A stretch of DNA of 64,000 bases from Lewinellaceae bacterium (GCA_020636045.1 JACJYP010000001.1:604001-668000), one strand, 5' to 3'; positions 1 through 9,213 are shown, counted from the first letter of the stretch. Notes: generated from the letters alone by a model not told the origin. Program-made: numbers and translations.

Positions 1-1
1 T

Positions 2-757
2 GATTTCGTCCGGCGCCTCAGGCATCACTTCGCCCGGCTCGACGCGATGGAAGTGCATTATGCAAAGAGTTATTTCGACGTGTCAGCGTCATTTGCCGGA
101 GGGAAAGTCAGCCTGAGTGCGCTCGATCCCGATCTGACCATCCGCTACACTGTGAACGGCGACGAGCCCTCCCCCGCTTTTCCTGTTTATGACGGCCCGT
201 TCCGGATACAAAAAAGCACCACGGTAAAGGCCGCAGTATTCGATGGTGAGAAGCAGATGGGGAAAACCTGCGCGGTGCACTATCTCATACACAAAGCCAG
301 CGGCAAATCGTACACGATGCCGCGTATCCCCGATCAGTATACCGGGGGCGAGCAGTACGCCCTGACCAACGGCGTGACGGGCAACATCAAAACCTGGGGC
401 AACTGGGTAGGACTGGTCAACCACGATATCGACCCTGTGATCGATTTGGGTGAGCCGACGGCGTTCGCACGCGTGAGTGCCCGTTTTGTCAACAGCAAGG
501 TATCGTGGATATACCCGCCGCGCAGCATTGCGGTGTATGGATCCGGTGATGGCGCCGAATTCACATTGCTGGCCCGGCAGGAGCTCCCCGCCGATACCAT
601 GGACGGTATTTCGGTTGAACAGGTCGTTTTAAATACACCCGGCGCCAAGGTGCGGTACCTGAAGTTCATCGCCGAAACCTTCGGTGTGATCCCTGAAGGC
701 GCAGCGGGAGCAGGCAACGGCGCCTGGCTGTTTATCGATGAAGTGGTAGTGGAATAA
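2..757 (+). CDS. GH20 beta-N-acetylhexosaminidase, C-terminal part (5' end outside window)
   Basis: The frame is open from the first bases of the window, so the start and catalytic (beta/alpha)8 domain lie upstream. What remains resembles the tail of glycoside hydrolase family 20 enzymes. Residues matching IRYTVNGDEPSP...YDGPF...TTVKAAVFDGEKQMG are the chitobiase/hexosaminidase C-terminal Ig-like module. The next stretch (YALTNGVTGNIKTWGNWVGL onward) is a discoidin-like carbohydrate-binding module ending in LFIDEVVVE. The family removes terminal GlcNAc or GalNAc from glycans, usually in the periplasm. The first ATG at 47 is probably internal. The following gene starts 84 bp downstream on the same strand. 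Confidence 0.8.
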   Translation, partial: DFVRRLRHHFARLDAMEVHYAKSYFDVSASFAGGKVSLSALDPDLTIRYTVNGDEPSPAFPVYDGPFRIQKSTTVKAAVFDGEKQMGKTCAVHYLIHKASGKSYTMPRIPDQYTGGEQYALTNGVTGNIKTWGNWVGLVNHDIDPVIDLGEPTAFARVSARFVNSKVSWIYPPRSIAVYGSGDGAEFTLLARQELPADTMDGISVEQVVLNTPGAKVRYLKFIAETFGVIPEGAAGAGNGAWLFIDEVVVE

Positions 758-840
758 AAACGCGGTTTGGGAGTATGAAGAGTGATAATTCGTATTTTTC
801 AGGGTTTTTGAATGACATCGCACACCTAAGTTACCTTCCT

Positions 841-1737
841 ATGAATCAACATTTTCTTTTTCGGACGTTCCTGCTGCTGGCATGTTTTGCGTTGACCGGC
901 AGCGCTGCCGCGCAGACCATTCCTCAAGACTCCTCTGTACAGGTATCTATCACGACGACAGACGGAAACGAGTATGTCGGGTACATCGTGGACCAAACAC
1001 CGGAGCATATTTCCCTGAAAACCGAAACCCTGGGCACGATCAACATCCCCAAAAAGATCATAAAAACTGTGCAGACAGTGCGCAAAGAGCAAATCGTCGA
1101 TGGTGAATACTGGTACGACAATCCTTACGGCACGCGGTATTTTTTCGGCCCGAACGGATATGGATTGCGCAAAGGCGAAGGGTATTATCAGAACGCCTGG
1201 ATATTTTTCAACCAGTTTAGTTACGGCATCACGGACAACTTTACCATAGGGGCCGGTATCGTGCCGTTGTTCCTGTTTTCAGGAACATCTACTCCTGTCT
1301 GGATCACCCCGAAAATATCCGTGCCGCTCAGCAAAGACAAAATTAATCTCGGCGTCGGTGGTTTGTTCGCCGCAGTACTGGGAGAAGATGATGGCTCTTT
1401 TGGCGTGGCTTACGGCCAGTTGACCTTTGGCCCGCGCGACCGCAACCTGAACCTGGGGCTGGGATACGGATATGCCGGTGACGACTGGGCAAGTACGCCG
1501 ACGGTGTCGGTCAGCGGAATGTACCGCACCTCCAAAAAACTGGCGCTGATGACCGAGAACTATATTTTTGATACGGGCGATGAAGACCTGTTTTATTTGC
1601 TCTCCTTCGGCATGCGCTTTATCGGACGCCGCACGGCCATCGATGCCGGGTTGTTTTTCCCGACCGCAGACGGCGATTTTTTCGCTGTACCCTGGCTGGG
1701 GTTGAATGTTGCACTTGGGAACCCTTCCAACGATTAA
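841..1737 (+). CDS. Predicted outer-membrane beta-barrel protein, unknown function
   Basis: I choose the ATG at 841 over one at 775 because it begins a typical signal peptide (MNQHFLFRTFLLLACFALTG ending SAAAQ), giving 298 residues. After the signal comes a short N-terminal module (about residues 30-85; VSITTTDGNEYVGYIVDQTPEHISLKT) that resembles small Sm/SH3-like repeats found before barrels. The rest has alternating aromatic and glycine-rich strands and ends in WLGLNVALGNPSND, as expected of a small barrel. No enzymatic motif is visible. Possible -7 boxes are TATTTTTC at 793 and TACCTTCC at 832. The second would leave almost no leader. Confidence 0.6.
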   Translation: MNQHFLFRTFLLLACFALTGSAAAQTIPQDSSVQVSITTTDGNEYVGYIVDQTPEHISLKTETLGTINIPKKIIKTVQTVRKEQIVDGEYWYDNPYGTRYFFGPNGYGLRKGEGYYQNAWIFFNQFSYGITDNFTIGAGIVPLFLFSGTSTPVWITPKISVPLSKDKINLGVGGLFAAVLGEDDGSFGVAYGQLTFGPRDRNLNLGLGYGYAGDDWASTPTVSVSGMYRTSKKLALMTENYIFDTGDEDLFYLLSFGMRFIGRRTAIDAGLFFPTADGDFFAVPWLGLNVALGNPSND

Positions 1738-1746
1738 TCCTCATTT

Positions 1747-1903
1747 GGAACGATAAAATAATAAATTCTCAATTTAGGCGGCCTAATTTGCCGCTAAAGT
1801 GCGTTGTTCGTCGGTTACGTAGCGCCGCTATGCGCCCTCCTCACGCCTTCATTAGCACCAAATTAGTCTCCCCGAAATCGGGAACCTATTATTTTATCGT
1901 TCC
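1747..1903. repeat. 157-bp MITE-like element with 17-bp terminal inverted repeats
   Basis: The left end (1747-1763, ggaacgataaaataata) is repeated exactly in inverted orientation at 1887-1903. Inside, ctaatttg (1783-1790) is mirrored by caaattag (1859-1866), and several short GC dyads sit in the centre. There is no ORF. Perfect terminal inverted repeats around a small non-coding core are typical of miniature inverted-repeat elements, but no target-site duplication is obvious and no second copy was noticed in the window. It could instead be a terminator or regulatory structure between the two rightward genes. Confidence 0.5.
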
Positions 1904-2017
1904 TTAATACCGAGAGGCTGCGGGTGTGGCGTACTTGCGTTACATTTACCCGAATTAATACGGAAAACGCTTAAAAACGTGGCAACACCCGCAACTTCAA
2001 TACCCCGGCAAAACGGA

Positions 2018-3313
2018 ATGCCTGAAAAGAACGACAAGCGCGTCATCACCGGCTGGGCTTTTTTCGACTGGGCCAACAGCGCCTATGCGCTTGTGATCAC
2101 GGTCGCTATTTTTCCGGGCTATTTTCTGGAACTGACGGACGATGTGATCCATGTGTTTGGTATCCGCATGTCGGACAGCACACTTTATGCCTGGAGCATC
2201 GCGCTGGCATATCTCGTGATCGCTGTGCTGTCGCCCATACTGTCGGGCATTGCCGACTACGGCGGAAAAAAGAAGGCCTTTTTGCGCTTTTTTACGCTGA
2301 TGGGCTCGCTGGCCTGTATTTCCCTGCTGTTTTTCACCAGCATGAATACGCTGTGGGTCGGGGTGACGGGTTTTATCCTGGCCACGATCGGCTTTGCCGG
2401 CGGCATCGTGTTTTACAACTCTTTTTTGCCGCTGATCGCAACGGAAGACCGCTACGATGACGTCAGCGCCAAAGGCTTCAGTTACGGCTTCATCGGCAGC
2501 GTGATCCTGCTGATCATCAACCTGATTGTCATCATGAATTACGGCTGGTTCGGTTTTCCCGACGGCCTGCGCGCCGTGCCTACGGCTTTTGTCATGGTCG
2601 GGTTGTGGTGGCTGGGCTTTGCCCAGATCCCGCTGCGTCGCTTGCCCGACGACGCGCCGCCGCAAAGCCGGGAAAACCTGCTCACGAAAGGTTACGAGGA
2701 ACTGCGAAAAGTATGGCGGGTTGTGCGCGGCGATTCCAACACGCTTTCCTTTCTGTTCGCTTTTTTCTGCTACAATGCGGGCGTGCAGGCGGTGCTTTTC
2801 CTGGCATCCACATTTGCAGAAAAAGAACTTCATTTCGATACCACCAAACTCATTTTCCTGGTGCTGATCCTGCAGATCGTGGCCATCGGCGGCGCCTGGG
2901 GCTCGGCCAAATTGTCGGGCGCGAAAGGCAACAAGTTTTCGATCATGGTCATGCTGCTGATCTGGACGGGCATTTGCATCACCGGTTATTTTGTGCAAAC
3001 GGGGCTCGATTTTTACCTGCTGGCCGTTGCGGTGGGTTTGGTGATGGGCGGCATACAGTCGCTTTCAAGGGCTACCTACGCCAAGCTGTTGCCCGAAAAT
3101 ACGCCCGATACGGCTTCCTATTTCAGTTTTTACGATGTCATGGACAAGGTGTCCACCGTGGCGGGCACGTTCGTTTTCGGCTTTGTGGAGCAACTCACCG
3201 GCGGCATGCGCAACAGCGTGATGTCGCTTGCGGTGTTCTTTGTGTTGAGTTTGGTAGTTTTGGCATTCGTAAGGATCCGGCGCATGATCGGCAACGGACC
3301 CGTGCCCGCTTGA
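2018..3313 (+). CDS. MFS transporter of the UMF1 family
   Basis: Integral membrane protein of about 431 residues with roughly twelve hydrophobic segments. The opening RVITGWAFFDWANSAYALVI is the signature start of UMF1 (Atg22-like) transporters, and ISGIADYGGKKKAF-type and LSRATYAKLLPENT motifs follow. Family members are thought to export small molecules such as amino acids; the substrate here is unknown. The frame also allows a GTG at 1979, but the ATG at 2018 begins MPEKNDKRVITGW, the usual length. A possible -7 box (tacattta) lies at 1941-1948. The acyl-CoA synthetase starts 1 bp after the stop, so the two are very likely co-transcribed. Confidence 0.85.
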   Translation: MPEKNDKRVITGWAFFDWANSAYALVITVAIFPGYFLELTDDVIHVFGIRMSDSTLYAWSIALAYLVIAVLSPILSGIADYGGKKKAFLRFFTLMGSLACISLLFFTSMNTLWVGVTGFILATIGFAGGIVFYNSFLPLIATEDRYDDVSAKGFSYGFIGSVILLIINLIVIMNYGWFGFPDGLRAVPTAFVMVGLWWLGFAQIPLRRLPDDAPPQSRENLLTKGYEELRKVWRVVRGDSNTLSFLFAFFCYNAGVQAVLFLASTFAEKELHFDTTKLIFLVLILQIVAIGGAWGSAKLSGAKGNKFSIMVMLLIWTGICITGYFVQTGLDFYLLAVAVGLVMGGIQSLSRATYAKLLPENTPDTASYFSFYDVMDKVSTVAGTFVFGFVEQLTGGMRNSVMSLAVFFVLSLVVLAFVRIRRMIGNGPVPA

Positions 3314-3314
3314 C

Positions 3315-5153
3315 ATGAACTTTGTTAAACTCTTCGAGATACTCGATTACCAGCAGTTGCGTTTTCCGCAGCCTCAAGCCCTGGCAGGCCGGACGCGCGA
3401 CGGCGACTGGCAGTCATGGAGTACCGAAGCCTTGCTGGCGATGCGCGATGCGCTCAGCGCGGGATTGCTTTCTCGCGGCTATCACAAAGGCGACCGCATC
3501 GGCGTTTTTGCGCACTGCGGCAGTCCGCAGTGGGTCGTTGCCGATGCCGCCATGCTGCAGATCGGGATCGTACCGGTGCCCATCCACCTCAGTTCGCGCC
3601 CGGACGAGATCGAACATATCATCCGCGATTCGGAGATGAAAGCGTGTTTTGTCAGCGATGATGATACCCTGGCGAAAATCAGCGCAGTACCCAATACGCC
3701 GGCCAAAATCTTCTCACTTGCTTCCGGAACGGCCGGGAATGCCGTGCCTTGGGACGCCCTGCTGAAAACACCCGACGAACACGAAAGGCAAAAGATCCGG
3801 TATTTCCGCGACAGCATCGGACCCGATGAACTGGCCACCCTGCTATACACATCGGGCACGACCGGCCAACCCAAAGGTGTCATGCTCACCCACGCAAATA
3901 TTGTGAGTAACGTCAAATCCGTACTGGCGATCGTGCCCGTCGGGCCGGAAGTAATGGCCGTCAGTTTTCTGCCGCTCAGCCATATCTTCGAGCGCATGGT
4001 CGTGTACGTGTACCTGTCGGCGGGCACGCCGGTGTGGTTTGTGGACAAACTGGAGGACATGCCCGTCATCCTGCCTGAGGTGCGGCCGCACTTTTTTACG
4101 GCCGTTCCGCGCATTCTTGAGCGCATGTACGAACGCCTGCTCGATGAAAGGAAACATCTGGGTGCGTTGCGGCGCAGGATATTCGATTGGGCGATCCGGC
4201 TGGGAGAGCGTTATCCCTACTCCGGCGAGCGCGGCATGCCGCTGGATTATTTTTTCAAACGCGTGCTCGCCGATCTGCTCGTATTCAGGCACTGGCGCAA
4301 AAGAATGGGCGGGCGCATTCGCTATATCGCTGTGGGAGCGGCGGCATTGCAGCCGCGCCTGGGGCGCCTGTTCTCCGCGGCAGGCATCGATGTGCGGGAA
4401 GGCTACGGCCTGACGGAAACCAGCCCCGTGATCGCATTCAACCGCTTCGAGCCGGGAGGCGTGCATTTCGGCACGGTAGGCATCCCCGCTCCGGGGGTGG
4501 ATGTGCGCATCGCCGCGCCCGACGAGCAGGGGGAGGGCGAAATCGAGGTGAAAGGCCCCAACGTGATGGCCGGCTACCTGAACCTGCCGGAAGAAACCGG
4601 CGCGCGTTTCACTGCCGACGGGTGGTTCCGGACAGGCGACCTCGGGAAAATGGAGTTCAAACGTTTCCTGCGCATCACCGGGCGAAAAAGCGAGGTGTTC
4701 AAAACGACTACTGGAAAATTTGTAGCGCCGGCTTTTGTCGAACAGCAACTGAACACATCGCCGTTTATCAGCCAAAGCATGGTGGTCGGGTTGAACAAGC
4801 CCTTTGTGGCTGCCCTGATCGTGCCCAATTTCACATACCTGGAATCCTGGTGCGTGGAAAATAACGTGCACTGGACCTCAGCGCCCTACATGGTGCTCAA
4901 CCCCAAAGTGGAAAAATTGTACCGCCGGGAACTGGAACGCCTGAATGAAGAACGCCTCGGCTCCGTTGAAAAAATACGCGCATTCATGCTGCTGCCCGAG
5001 CCCTGGACGGCTGAAGCGGGACAACTCACGCCTACCCTGAAACTGCGCAGGGAAGTGATGGCCCGGCAATTCGAGGCCGAGATCGGGCAAATGTTCGATC
5101 TTTCAAAACACCGGATCCGTGAAGCCGACGGTGATGCCGCTCAATCCCCCTAA
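3315..5153 (+). CDS. Long-chain acyl-CoA synthetase (AMP-forming)
   Basis: 612-residue ANL-superfamily ligase that activates fatty acids to acyl-CoA through an acyl-adenylate. The adenylation P-loop LLYTSGTTGQPKGVMLTH lies near residue 180. Core motif YGLTETSP is near 360, the WFRTGDLG hinge near 440, and the ITGRKSEVFKTTTGKF A10-type segment with its catalytic lysine near 460. The long linker and C-terminal lid are typical of FadD15-type long-chain enzymes. The ATG is 1 bp after the MFS gene stop, so both form one transcription unit. The oppositely oriented fatty acid desaturase ends 2 bp away, so lipid genes cluster here. Confidence 0.9.
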   Translation: MNFVKLFEILDYQQLRFPQPQALAGRTRDGDWQSWSTEALLAMRDALSAGLLSRGYHKGDRIGVFAHCGSPQWVVADAAMLQIGIVPVPIHLSSRPDEIEHIIRDSEMKACFVSDDDTLAKISAVPNTPAKIFSLASGTAGNAVPWDALLKTPDEHERQKIRYFRDSIGPDELATLLYTSGTTGQPKGVMLTHANIVSNVKSVLAIVPVGPEVMAVSFLPLSHIFERMVVYVYLSAGTPVWFVDKLEDMPVILPEVRPHFFTAVPRILERMYERLLDERKHLGALRRRIFDWAIRLGERYPYSGERGMPLDYFFKRVLADLLVFRHWRKRMGGRIRYIAVGAAALQPRLGRLFSAAGIDVREGYGLTETSPVIAFNRFEPGGVHFGTVGIPAPGVDVRIAAPDEQGEGEIEVKGPNVMAGYLNLPEETGARFTADGWFRTGDLGKMEFKRFLRITGRKSEVFKTTTGKFVAPAFVEQQLNTSPFISQSMVVGLNKPFVAALIVPNFTYLESWCVENNVHWTSAPYMVLNPKVEKLYRRELERLNEERLGSVEKIRAFMLLPEPWTAEAGQLTPTLKLRREVMARQFEAEIGQMFDLSKHRIREADGDAAQSP

Positions 5154-5155
5154 AA

Positions 5156-6181
5156 TCAGAACTTCCTCGTCCGCACTTTCATCAGGGCGATAGCGTCTTC
5201 GCGCGATCTATACATGCCGTTGATGTTGACCAGGTGGTCGGCCAGGCTATGGTAGCGTTTGAACATCAGCATGGCCCATATCTGGTTATAGTCGACGCCT
5301 TCGAACACCAGCGCCTTGTTTTCGGCGTATTTATCGATGTTTTTTACAAAATCGCCGGGCATATCCGTCCAGTGCATGTGCGGCTTCAGGTGATGCCCGA
5401 TGTGGTATCCGTCGTTGAAGCACTGCTTGTTGTATTTGTTGTTGATGCAGGTGATGCTGTTGCGGTAATTATTTTCGGGGGTAGCGGGGTCCACGAATGC
5501 GTGCTGCGCCCAGTTGCCGGCCATCATCAGAAAGCGGACGATCACGAGCGGCACGATAAATATCAGCACGGTCGTTTGCCAGTCGAGCCACAGCAGCAGC
5601 AGGCATACCGCGATAAAAGTGATCTCTCCCACTGCGGCTTTTCTGAGAAAAGAGCGTTTGTTTTTGACCCTGAAATAACGGATCAGGTCGATAATGCCGA
5701 GAATCAGGAAGCGGAAAAAATATTTCAGGAAATCAACAATGCTGTCGCGCTGATACGGCATGGTGGAACTGGTGTCGAGCGCCAGGTTATTCTCGGAATG
5801 GTGCATGCCGATGTGGTGGCTGAAATAGGTGTCGGGCGACTGGCCCATGAACGGGCACAAAGCCCAGGGTATCAGGCGATTGCCCCAGGTATATTCGCGT
5901 TTAAAAAAAACATTGTGGCCGGTATTGTGGAGCATCAGGATGAAAGGACCCATAAAATAGGCCTCCAGACCGATGAACAAGGCCGCCAGCGCCCACCACC
6001 ACGCGCCTTCGACAAAAAACAGGGCTACCGACACGGGGATGACGGTGAAGGCAATTTTCAGACAAAGGAAAATAAACGGCAGGTCCCGTTTGTCGCGGAT
6101 GAAACGAAGAAAAAACTGTTCGGTAGCATTCAATGGTCGGGCATGGTACACAGGGTCATTGACGGTGCTGAATGTTCGCAT
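5156..6181 (-). CDS. Membrane fatty acid desaturase family protein
   Basis: 341 residues with four to five hydrophobic segments and the three histidine clusters of di-iron desaturases/hydroxylases: HNTGH (about residue 110), HHIGMHH (about 145) and GYHIGHHLKPHMHW (about 260). These ligate two iron atoms on the cytoplasmic face. The family introduces double bonds or hydroxyls into acyl chains or carotenoids; the exact substrate cannot be read from sequence. The ATG at 6181 is the only good start. It converges on the acyl-CoA synthetase with a 2-bp gap, consistent with a lipid-metabolism neighbourhood, though the two genes are not co-transcribed. Confidence 0.85.
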   Translation of the reverse strand: MRTFSTVNDPVYHARPLNATEQFFLRFIRDKRDLPFIFLCLKIAFTVIPVSVALFFVEGAWWWALAALFIGLEAYFMGPFILMLHNTGHNVFFKREYTWGNRLIPWALCPFMGQSPDTYFSHHIGMHHSENNLALDTSSTMPYQRDSIVDFLKYFFRFLILGIIDLIRYFRVKNKRSFLRKAAVGEITFIAVCLLLLWLDWQTTVLIFIVPLVIVRFLMMAGNWAQHAFVDPATPENNYRNSITCINNKYNKQCFNDGYHIGHHLKPHMHWTDMPGDFVKNIDKYAENKALVFEGVDYNQIWAMLMFKRYHSLADHLVNINGMYRSREDAIALMKVRTRKF

Positions 6182-6238
6182 GGATAATGATTGGTATTAC
6201 AAATAGGATTCGATTAAAGAGCCAGCGATTGCGTGGTT

Positions 6239-6766
6239 CTATGCTTCCACGGATGGAAGGTATTTCTCTTTTAATACGTTCATATGGTGCAATTGGTGGC
6301 CGATGATCACAAAAAACAGGGCCCTGGGCGTCACTTTCCAGCCGCTTGCCGTGCCAAGGAACGTCGATTGCTCATCGCTGCATTGCGCGAGCAGAAAAAG
6401 GGTGTTGTCGCGCACGGTTTTCCATTCTTTGAGCAGGTCCTTGATCGTCCTCGTCGACACGTCCACTTCTTCCATCCAGATGTCCTGATTGAAGCCGGGC
6501 AGGGCAATCCGGTCGCCGCGGATGAATGAGAGCACGCGATAGGCAAAAACGCGTTCGGAATCGATCAGGTGGACCAGCATTTGTTTGATCGTCCATTTGC
6601 CGGACTCATAGGCGTGATCGCCCATTTCTTCCGGCAGCGACAATAATAGCTGCTGGCTTTCCCGAAACGATTTTCTCAGCAGACTGCGCGCTGTGCCGCG
6701 CGGGGGCAGGAGTTTTAGGTAGGTTTCGTGGAAGGGGGCGTATTCGCCTTTTTTCGGACGTCTCAT
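6239..6766 (-). CDS. DinB/YfiT-like putative metal-dependent hydrolase
   Basis: 175 residues from the ATG at 6766; a TTG 18 bp upstream is less likely. The DinB four-helix fold is indicated by KWTIKQMLVHLIDSERVFAYR around residue 60 and GHQLHHMNVLKEKY near the C-terminus. The histidines in VHLID and GHQLHH are the usual metal ligands. Members include thiol-dependent transferases and many of unknown role. The gene lies alone between the desaturase and a small membrane protein gene, all leftward, with 57-bp gaps. Confidence 0.85.
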   Translation of the reverse strand: MRRPKKGEYAPFHETYLKLLPPRGTARSLLRKSFRESQQLLLSLPEEMGDHAYESGKWTIKQMLVHLIDSERVFAYRVLSFIRGDRIALPGFNQDIWMEEVDVSTRTIKDLLKEWKTVRDNTLFLLAQCSDEQSTFLGTASGWKVTPRALFFVIIGHQLHHMNVLKEKYLPSVEA

Positions 6767-6822
6767 GGTAATTGAGTGTTTCAATTTTCAGCGACCGGAA
6801 CGACAGGTTGCGCTGTCGTGCG

Positions 6823-7203
6823 TCAGCTCCGGGCCAGGCGGGTCATAAACCAGATCTCGAATGCCGTGTATACCACGTAGCACAACAGGAAGATGCCCAC
6901 AAACCACTCGTTACCGGGCGCTGCCGTGCGTTGATATACAAACAGAAAAGCGACCGCCAGCACCATTTTCCCGAATACAGAGCCCGAGATCAGGTTGATG
7001 AACGCCACTTTTCTTTTGCTTTTGGCAGCACTGGCGCCGGCAAAGTACAATCCCGTGCAGACGAGGGTGAACAGCACAAGCGAAGAAACCGCAAATTTCC
7101 AGTGCTCCTGTGCCGGTTGTATGAAAAAATGGATACCGAAAAGCAGCAATGCCGTAACAAGCGTTACGAGCGACAACCACTTGAAAAAGGTATTTGAATC
7201 CAT
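6823..7203 (-). CDS. Small four-helix membrane protein, unknown function
   Basis: 126 residues with four evenly spaced hydrophobic helices (about 8-28, 38-58, 68-90, 98-118) and a basic loop AKSKRKVAF between helices 2 and 3. In related genomes an AtpI-like or unnamed small membrane protein often lies between atpZ and atpB, and this protein has that position relative to AtpZ, 124 bp downstream on the same strand. The ATP synthase genes do not follow. Membership in an ATP-synthase assembly group is inference from position only. Confidence 0.6.
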   Translation of the reverse strand: MDSNTFFKWLSLVTLVTALLLFGIHFFIQPAQEHWKFAVSSLVLFTLVCTGLYFAGASAAKSKRKVAFINLISGSVFGKMVLAVAFLFVYQRTAAPGNEWFVGIFLLCYVVYTAFEIWFMTRLARS

Positions 7204-7327
7204 GATAAAAAATTGGGATACCGAGACGCGAATATCTCAATATCCCAATGTAAAACAGCGGTTAAGCCGGATGTATTTTGCCGCCCGCTGCCTTCAGTAT
7301 TTTGTAAGTGCCTGATCCTGAGCGGAA

Positions 7328-7582
7328 TCACTTGCGATGGCGGTCGTCGTACAGCAACTGGCGATAGAGGCTGTACAAGCTGCCGAGCATAAAAAATAGC
7401 GTCAGGAAAACGGCCCAGGTTGGGCGCTCCATATGTAGTTTGCTGTCGATCCAGCGGCCGATGAACACCCCCGCCAGGCAAGCGCCGAGCAATTGGAATG
7501 CCATTCCACTGTACCTGGCGACCGCTTTAATTGCGGACTTCCTCTTTTCCTCCGGCGACTTTGCCGGCTGTGGTCGCGGCAT
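7328..7582 (-). CDS. atpZ: AtpZ/AtpI family protein
   Basis: 84 residues: a basic N-terminus (KSPEEKRKSAIKAVARYSG), a first helix with the family signature GMAFQLLGACLAGVFIGRWID, and a second helix AVFLTLFFMLGSLYSLYRQL. AtpZ proteins are small inner-membrane accessories usually encoded beside F0F1 ATP synthase. They are implicated in c-ring assembly or Mg2+ handling. The ATG at 7582 lies inside the bactofilin gene, an overlap of 56 bp in another frame, so translation is probably coupled. Confidence 0.8.
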   Translation of the reverse strand: MPRPQPAKSPEEKRKSAIKAVARYSGMAFQLLGACLAGVFIGRWIDSKLHMERPTWAVFLTLFFMLGSLYSLYRQLLYDDRHRK

Positions 7583-8003
7583 CGGTACTTGTCGTTTTGG
7601 TATCGAAGTTCTTCACGGCACCGTTGGCGGCGCCTACCTCCATTTTGCAGGAAACGTTGAACCGGGCGCCGCTTTGCACCAGCAGTTTGTTGGTACTGAT
7701 CTCTCCATCCACTTCGGCGGTTTCGCGCACGTTCAAGAGCTCGGAAACGTGCAGATTTCCTTTGAAACGGCCTTCGATCACGGCGTTCTGACATTTGATC
7801 TCGCCTTCCACGGCGCCGGTCGGGCCGATGATCACTTTGGCTTGGCAGTTGAGCTTTCCCTTGATGGTGCCGTCTACGCGGAGGTCGCTGTCACAGCGGA
7901 TCGACCCTTCCACTACCGTGCCTTTTGCCAATGCATTCAGTGCGTTTGATGGTGCAGATGGGGTCGTTTTTACTTCGTCAGTGTTTTTGTTGCTGCCAAA
8001 CAT
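7527..8003 (-). CDS. Bactofilin family cytoskeletal protein
   Basis: 158 residues. A disordered Ser/Thr/Pro-rich head is followed by the bactofilin beta-helix (about residues 25-125) with repeating short strands: GTVVEGSIRCDSDLRVDGTIKGKLNC, then VEGEIKCQNAVIEGRFKGNL and VDGEISTNKLLVQSGARF. The tail is charged and flexible. Bactofilins polymerise spontaneously without nucleotide and scaffold cell-wall enzymes. The start ATG at 8003 has no ribosome-binding site, as usual here. It precedes and overlaps atpZ, an order I recall as common in Bacteroidota. Confidence 0.9.
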   Translation of the reverse strand: MFGSNKNTDEVKTTPSAPSNALNALAKGTVVEGSIRCDSDLRVDGTIKGKLNCQAKVIIGPTGAVEGEIKCQNAVIEGRFKGNLHVSELLNVRETAEVDGEISTNKLLVQSGARFNVSCKMEVGAANGAVKNFDTKTTSTDAATTAGKVAGGKEEVRN

Positions 8004-8166
8004 ATCTTTTTTCGGTTTAGAATTAAAGTGGGTAAACGGCGCAATGGCCTTTCGGATTATGAACGGCTTTGATTTTCACACGGAGAGCTTGGCAAAAATG
8101 AAAAAGATTTCCGTCGCATACAAGCGAACGGAAATCTTTTTCCAGAACGGGATATCCGGGTAAAAA

Positions 8167-9213
8167 TCAGAAGTTCGGGCAGTACACACCGCGGCGTTCC
8201 GGGCCGCAGATCTTGTACACCAGCGAAAACTCGAACGAGCCGTTGCCGTTGGTGGCGGTGTTCAGGCTCGACGTGTTGATGTCGTAGCTGAAACCGATCG
8301 TAAACTGCTCGTAATCAAAGCGCGTGCTGATGATCAAAGCGTCCATCAGTTTGCCCTGGTCGAGTTTGTTCGATACGCGCGCCCAGGCGCCCAGTTGGAA
8401 AGCCTGGTTGAGGCGGCGGCTATTGCCGAGCAGGAACTTGAAAGAAGTACCGGCATTGACCTGGAACGAAGGACCTTGCAGGAAGGTCACGACGCCGGGT
8501 ACGAGCCCCGTTTTCTTCGCGATCATGAATTCACCACCCGCGTGGAAGGTAAATTTGCTGTACAGGGGAATGTTCGCATTTTCGAACGACTGGTTGGCGC
8601 GGTTGAGGTGGCTGAAGGCGCCGCCGAAGTAGAAGTTGGCGTCTTCGCTGAATACGCTGAACCACAAGGCGCCCGCCGACAGATCGATGAACAGGAAATC
8701 CGTGTTATCGAGCGATTCAGGCGCTACAGTGGGATCGAACGAACCGTTGCCGTCGTTCTGGCTGGGCCATTGCAGATTGGCGCTGTTGATGCTGCGCTGG
8801 CTGACACCCAGGTCGGCGCCCAGCACGAGATAGTGCGCTTTTTTGCGATAGCCGCCCATTTTTTTGGCGTACGAGCCCGACAGGCGTGCCTGCAGGGTCG
8901 CAAATTCCGATGCGCCGGCTTTATCGCCCCAGAGCGTGCCGCCCAGGCCGAAATAGTCGTAACGACCTACCGGCAGCTTCTGATCGTAAGAAGCAGAGTA
9001 GGTATTGTAAGCGTTGTTCTTCAAAATGGAGGCCCACTGGTTGCGATAGTTCGCTACAATGCGGTGGTTGCAATTCATCACCCCCGTCATGGCGGGGTTG
9101 AGGTTGAGCGGGCTCATGTAGAACTGCGAGAAGTGTATGTCCTGGGCTTTAAGACTTACCGCCGACAAGGCCACTACACAAATGCTAAGAAGGAGTAAAG
9201 TAGTTTTTTTCAT
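8167..9213 (-). CDS. PorP/SprF family type IX secretion system membrane protein
   Basis: 348 residues from the ATG at 9213, which starts a clean signal peptide (MKKTTLLLLSICVVALSAVS ending LKAQ). The mature protein opens with DIHFSQFYMSPLNLNPAMTG, the hallmark of PorP/SprF. A 14-strand-type barrel ends in a phenylalanine (CPNF). PorP-like proteins anchor or present secreted cell-surface substrates of the type IX system and support gliding in many Bacteroidota. Here it is a single gene without a large adhesin partner beside it. An upstream TACCTTCG box (9303-9310, minus) probably drives it with about 80 nt of leader. Confidence 0.92.
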   Translation of the reverse strand: MKKTTLLLLSICVVALSAVSLKAQDIHFSQFYMSPLNLNPAMTGVMNCNHRIVANYRNQWASILKNNAYNTYSASYDQKLPVGRYDYFGLGGTLWGDKAGASEFATLQARLSGSYAKKMGGYRKKAHYLVLGADLGVSQRSINSANLQWPSQNDGNGSFDPTVAPESLDNTDFLFIDLSAGALWFSVFSEDANFYFGGAFSHLNRANQSFENANIPLYSKFTFHAGGEFMIAKKTGLVPGVVTFLQGPSFQVNAGTSFKFLLGNSRRLNQAFQLGAWARVSNKLDQGKLMDALIISTRFDYEQFTIGFSYDINTSSLNTATNGNGSFEFSLVYKICGPERRGVYCPNF

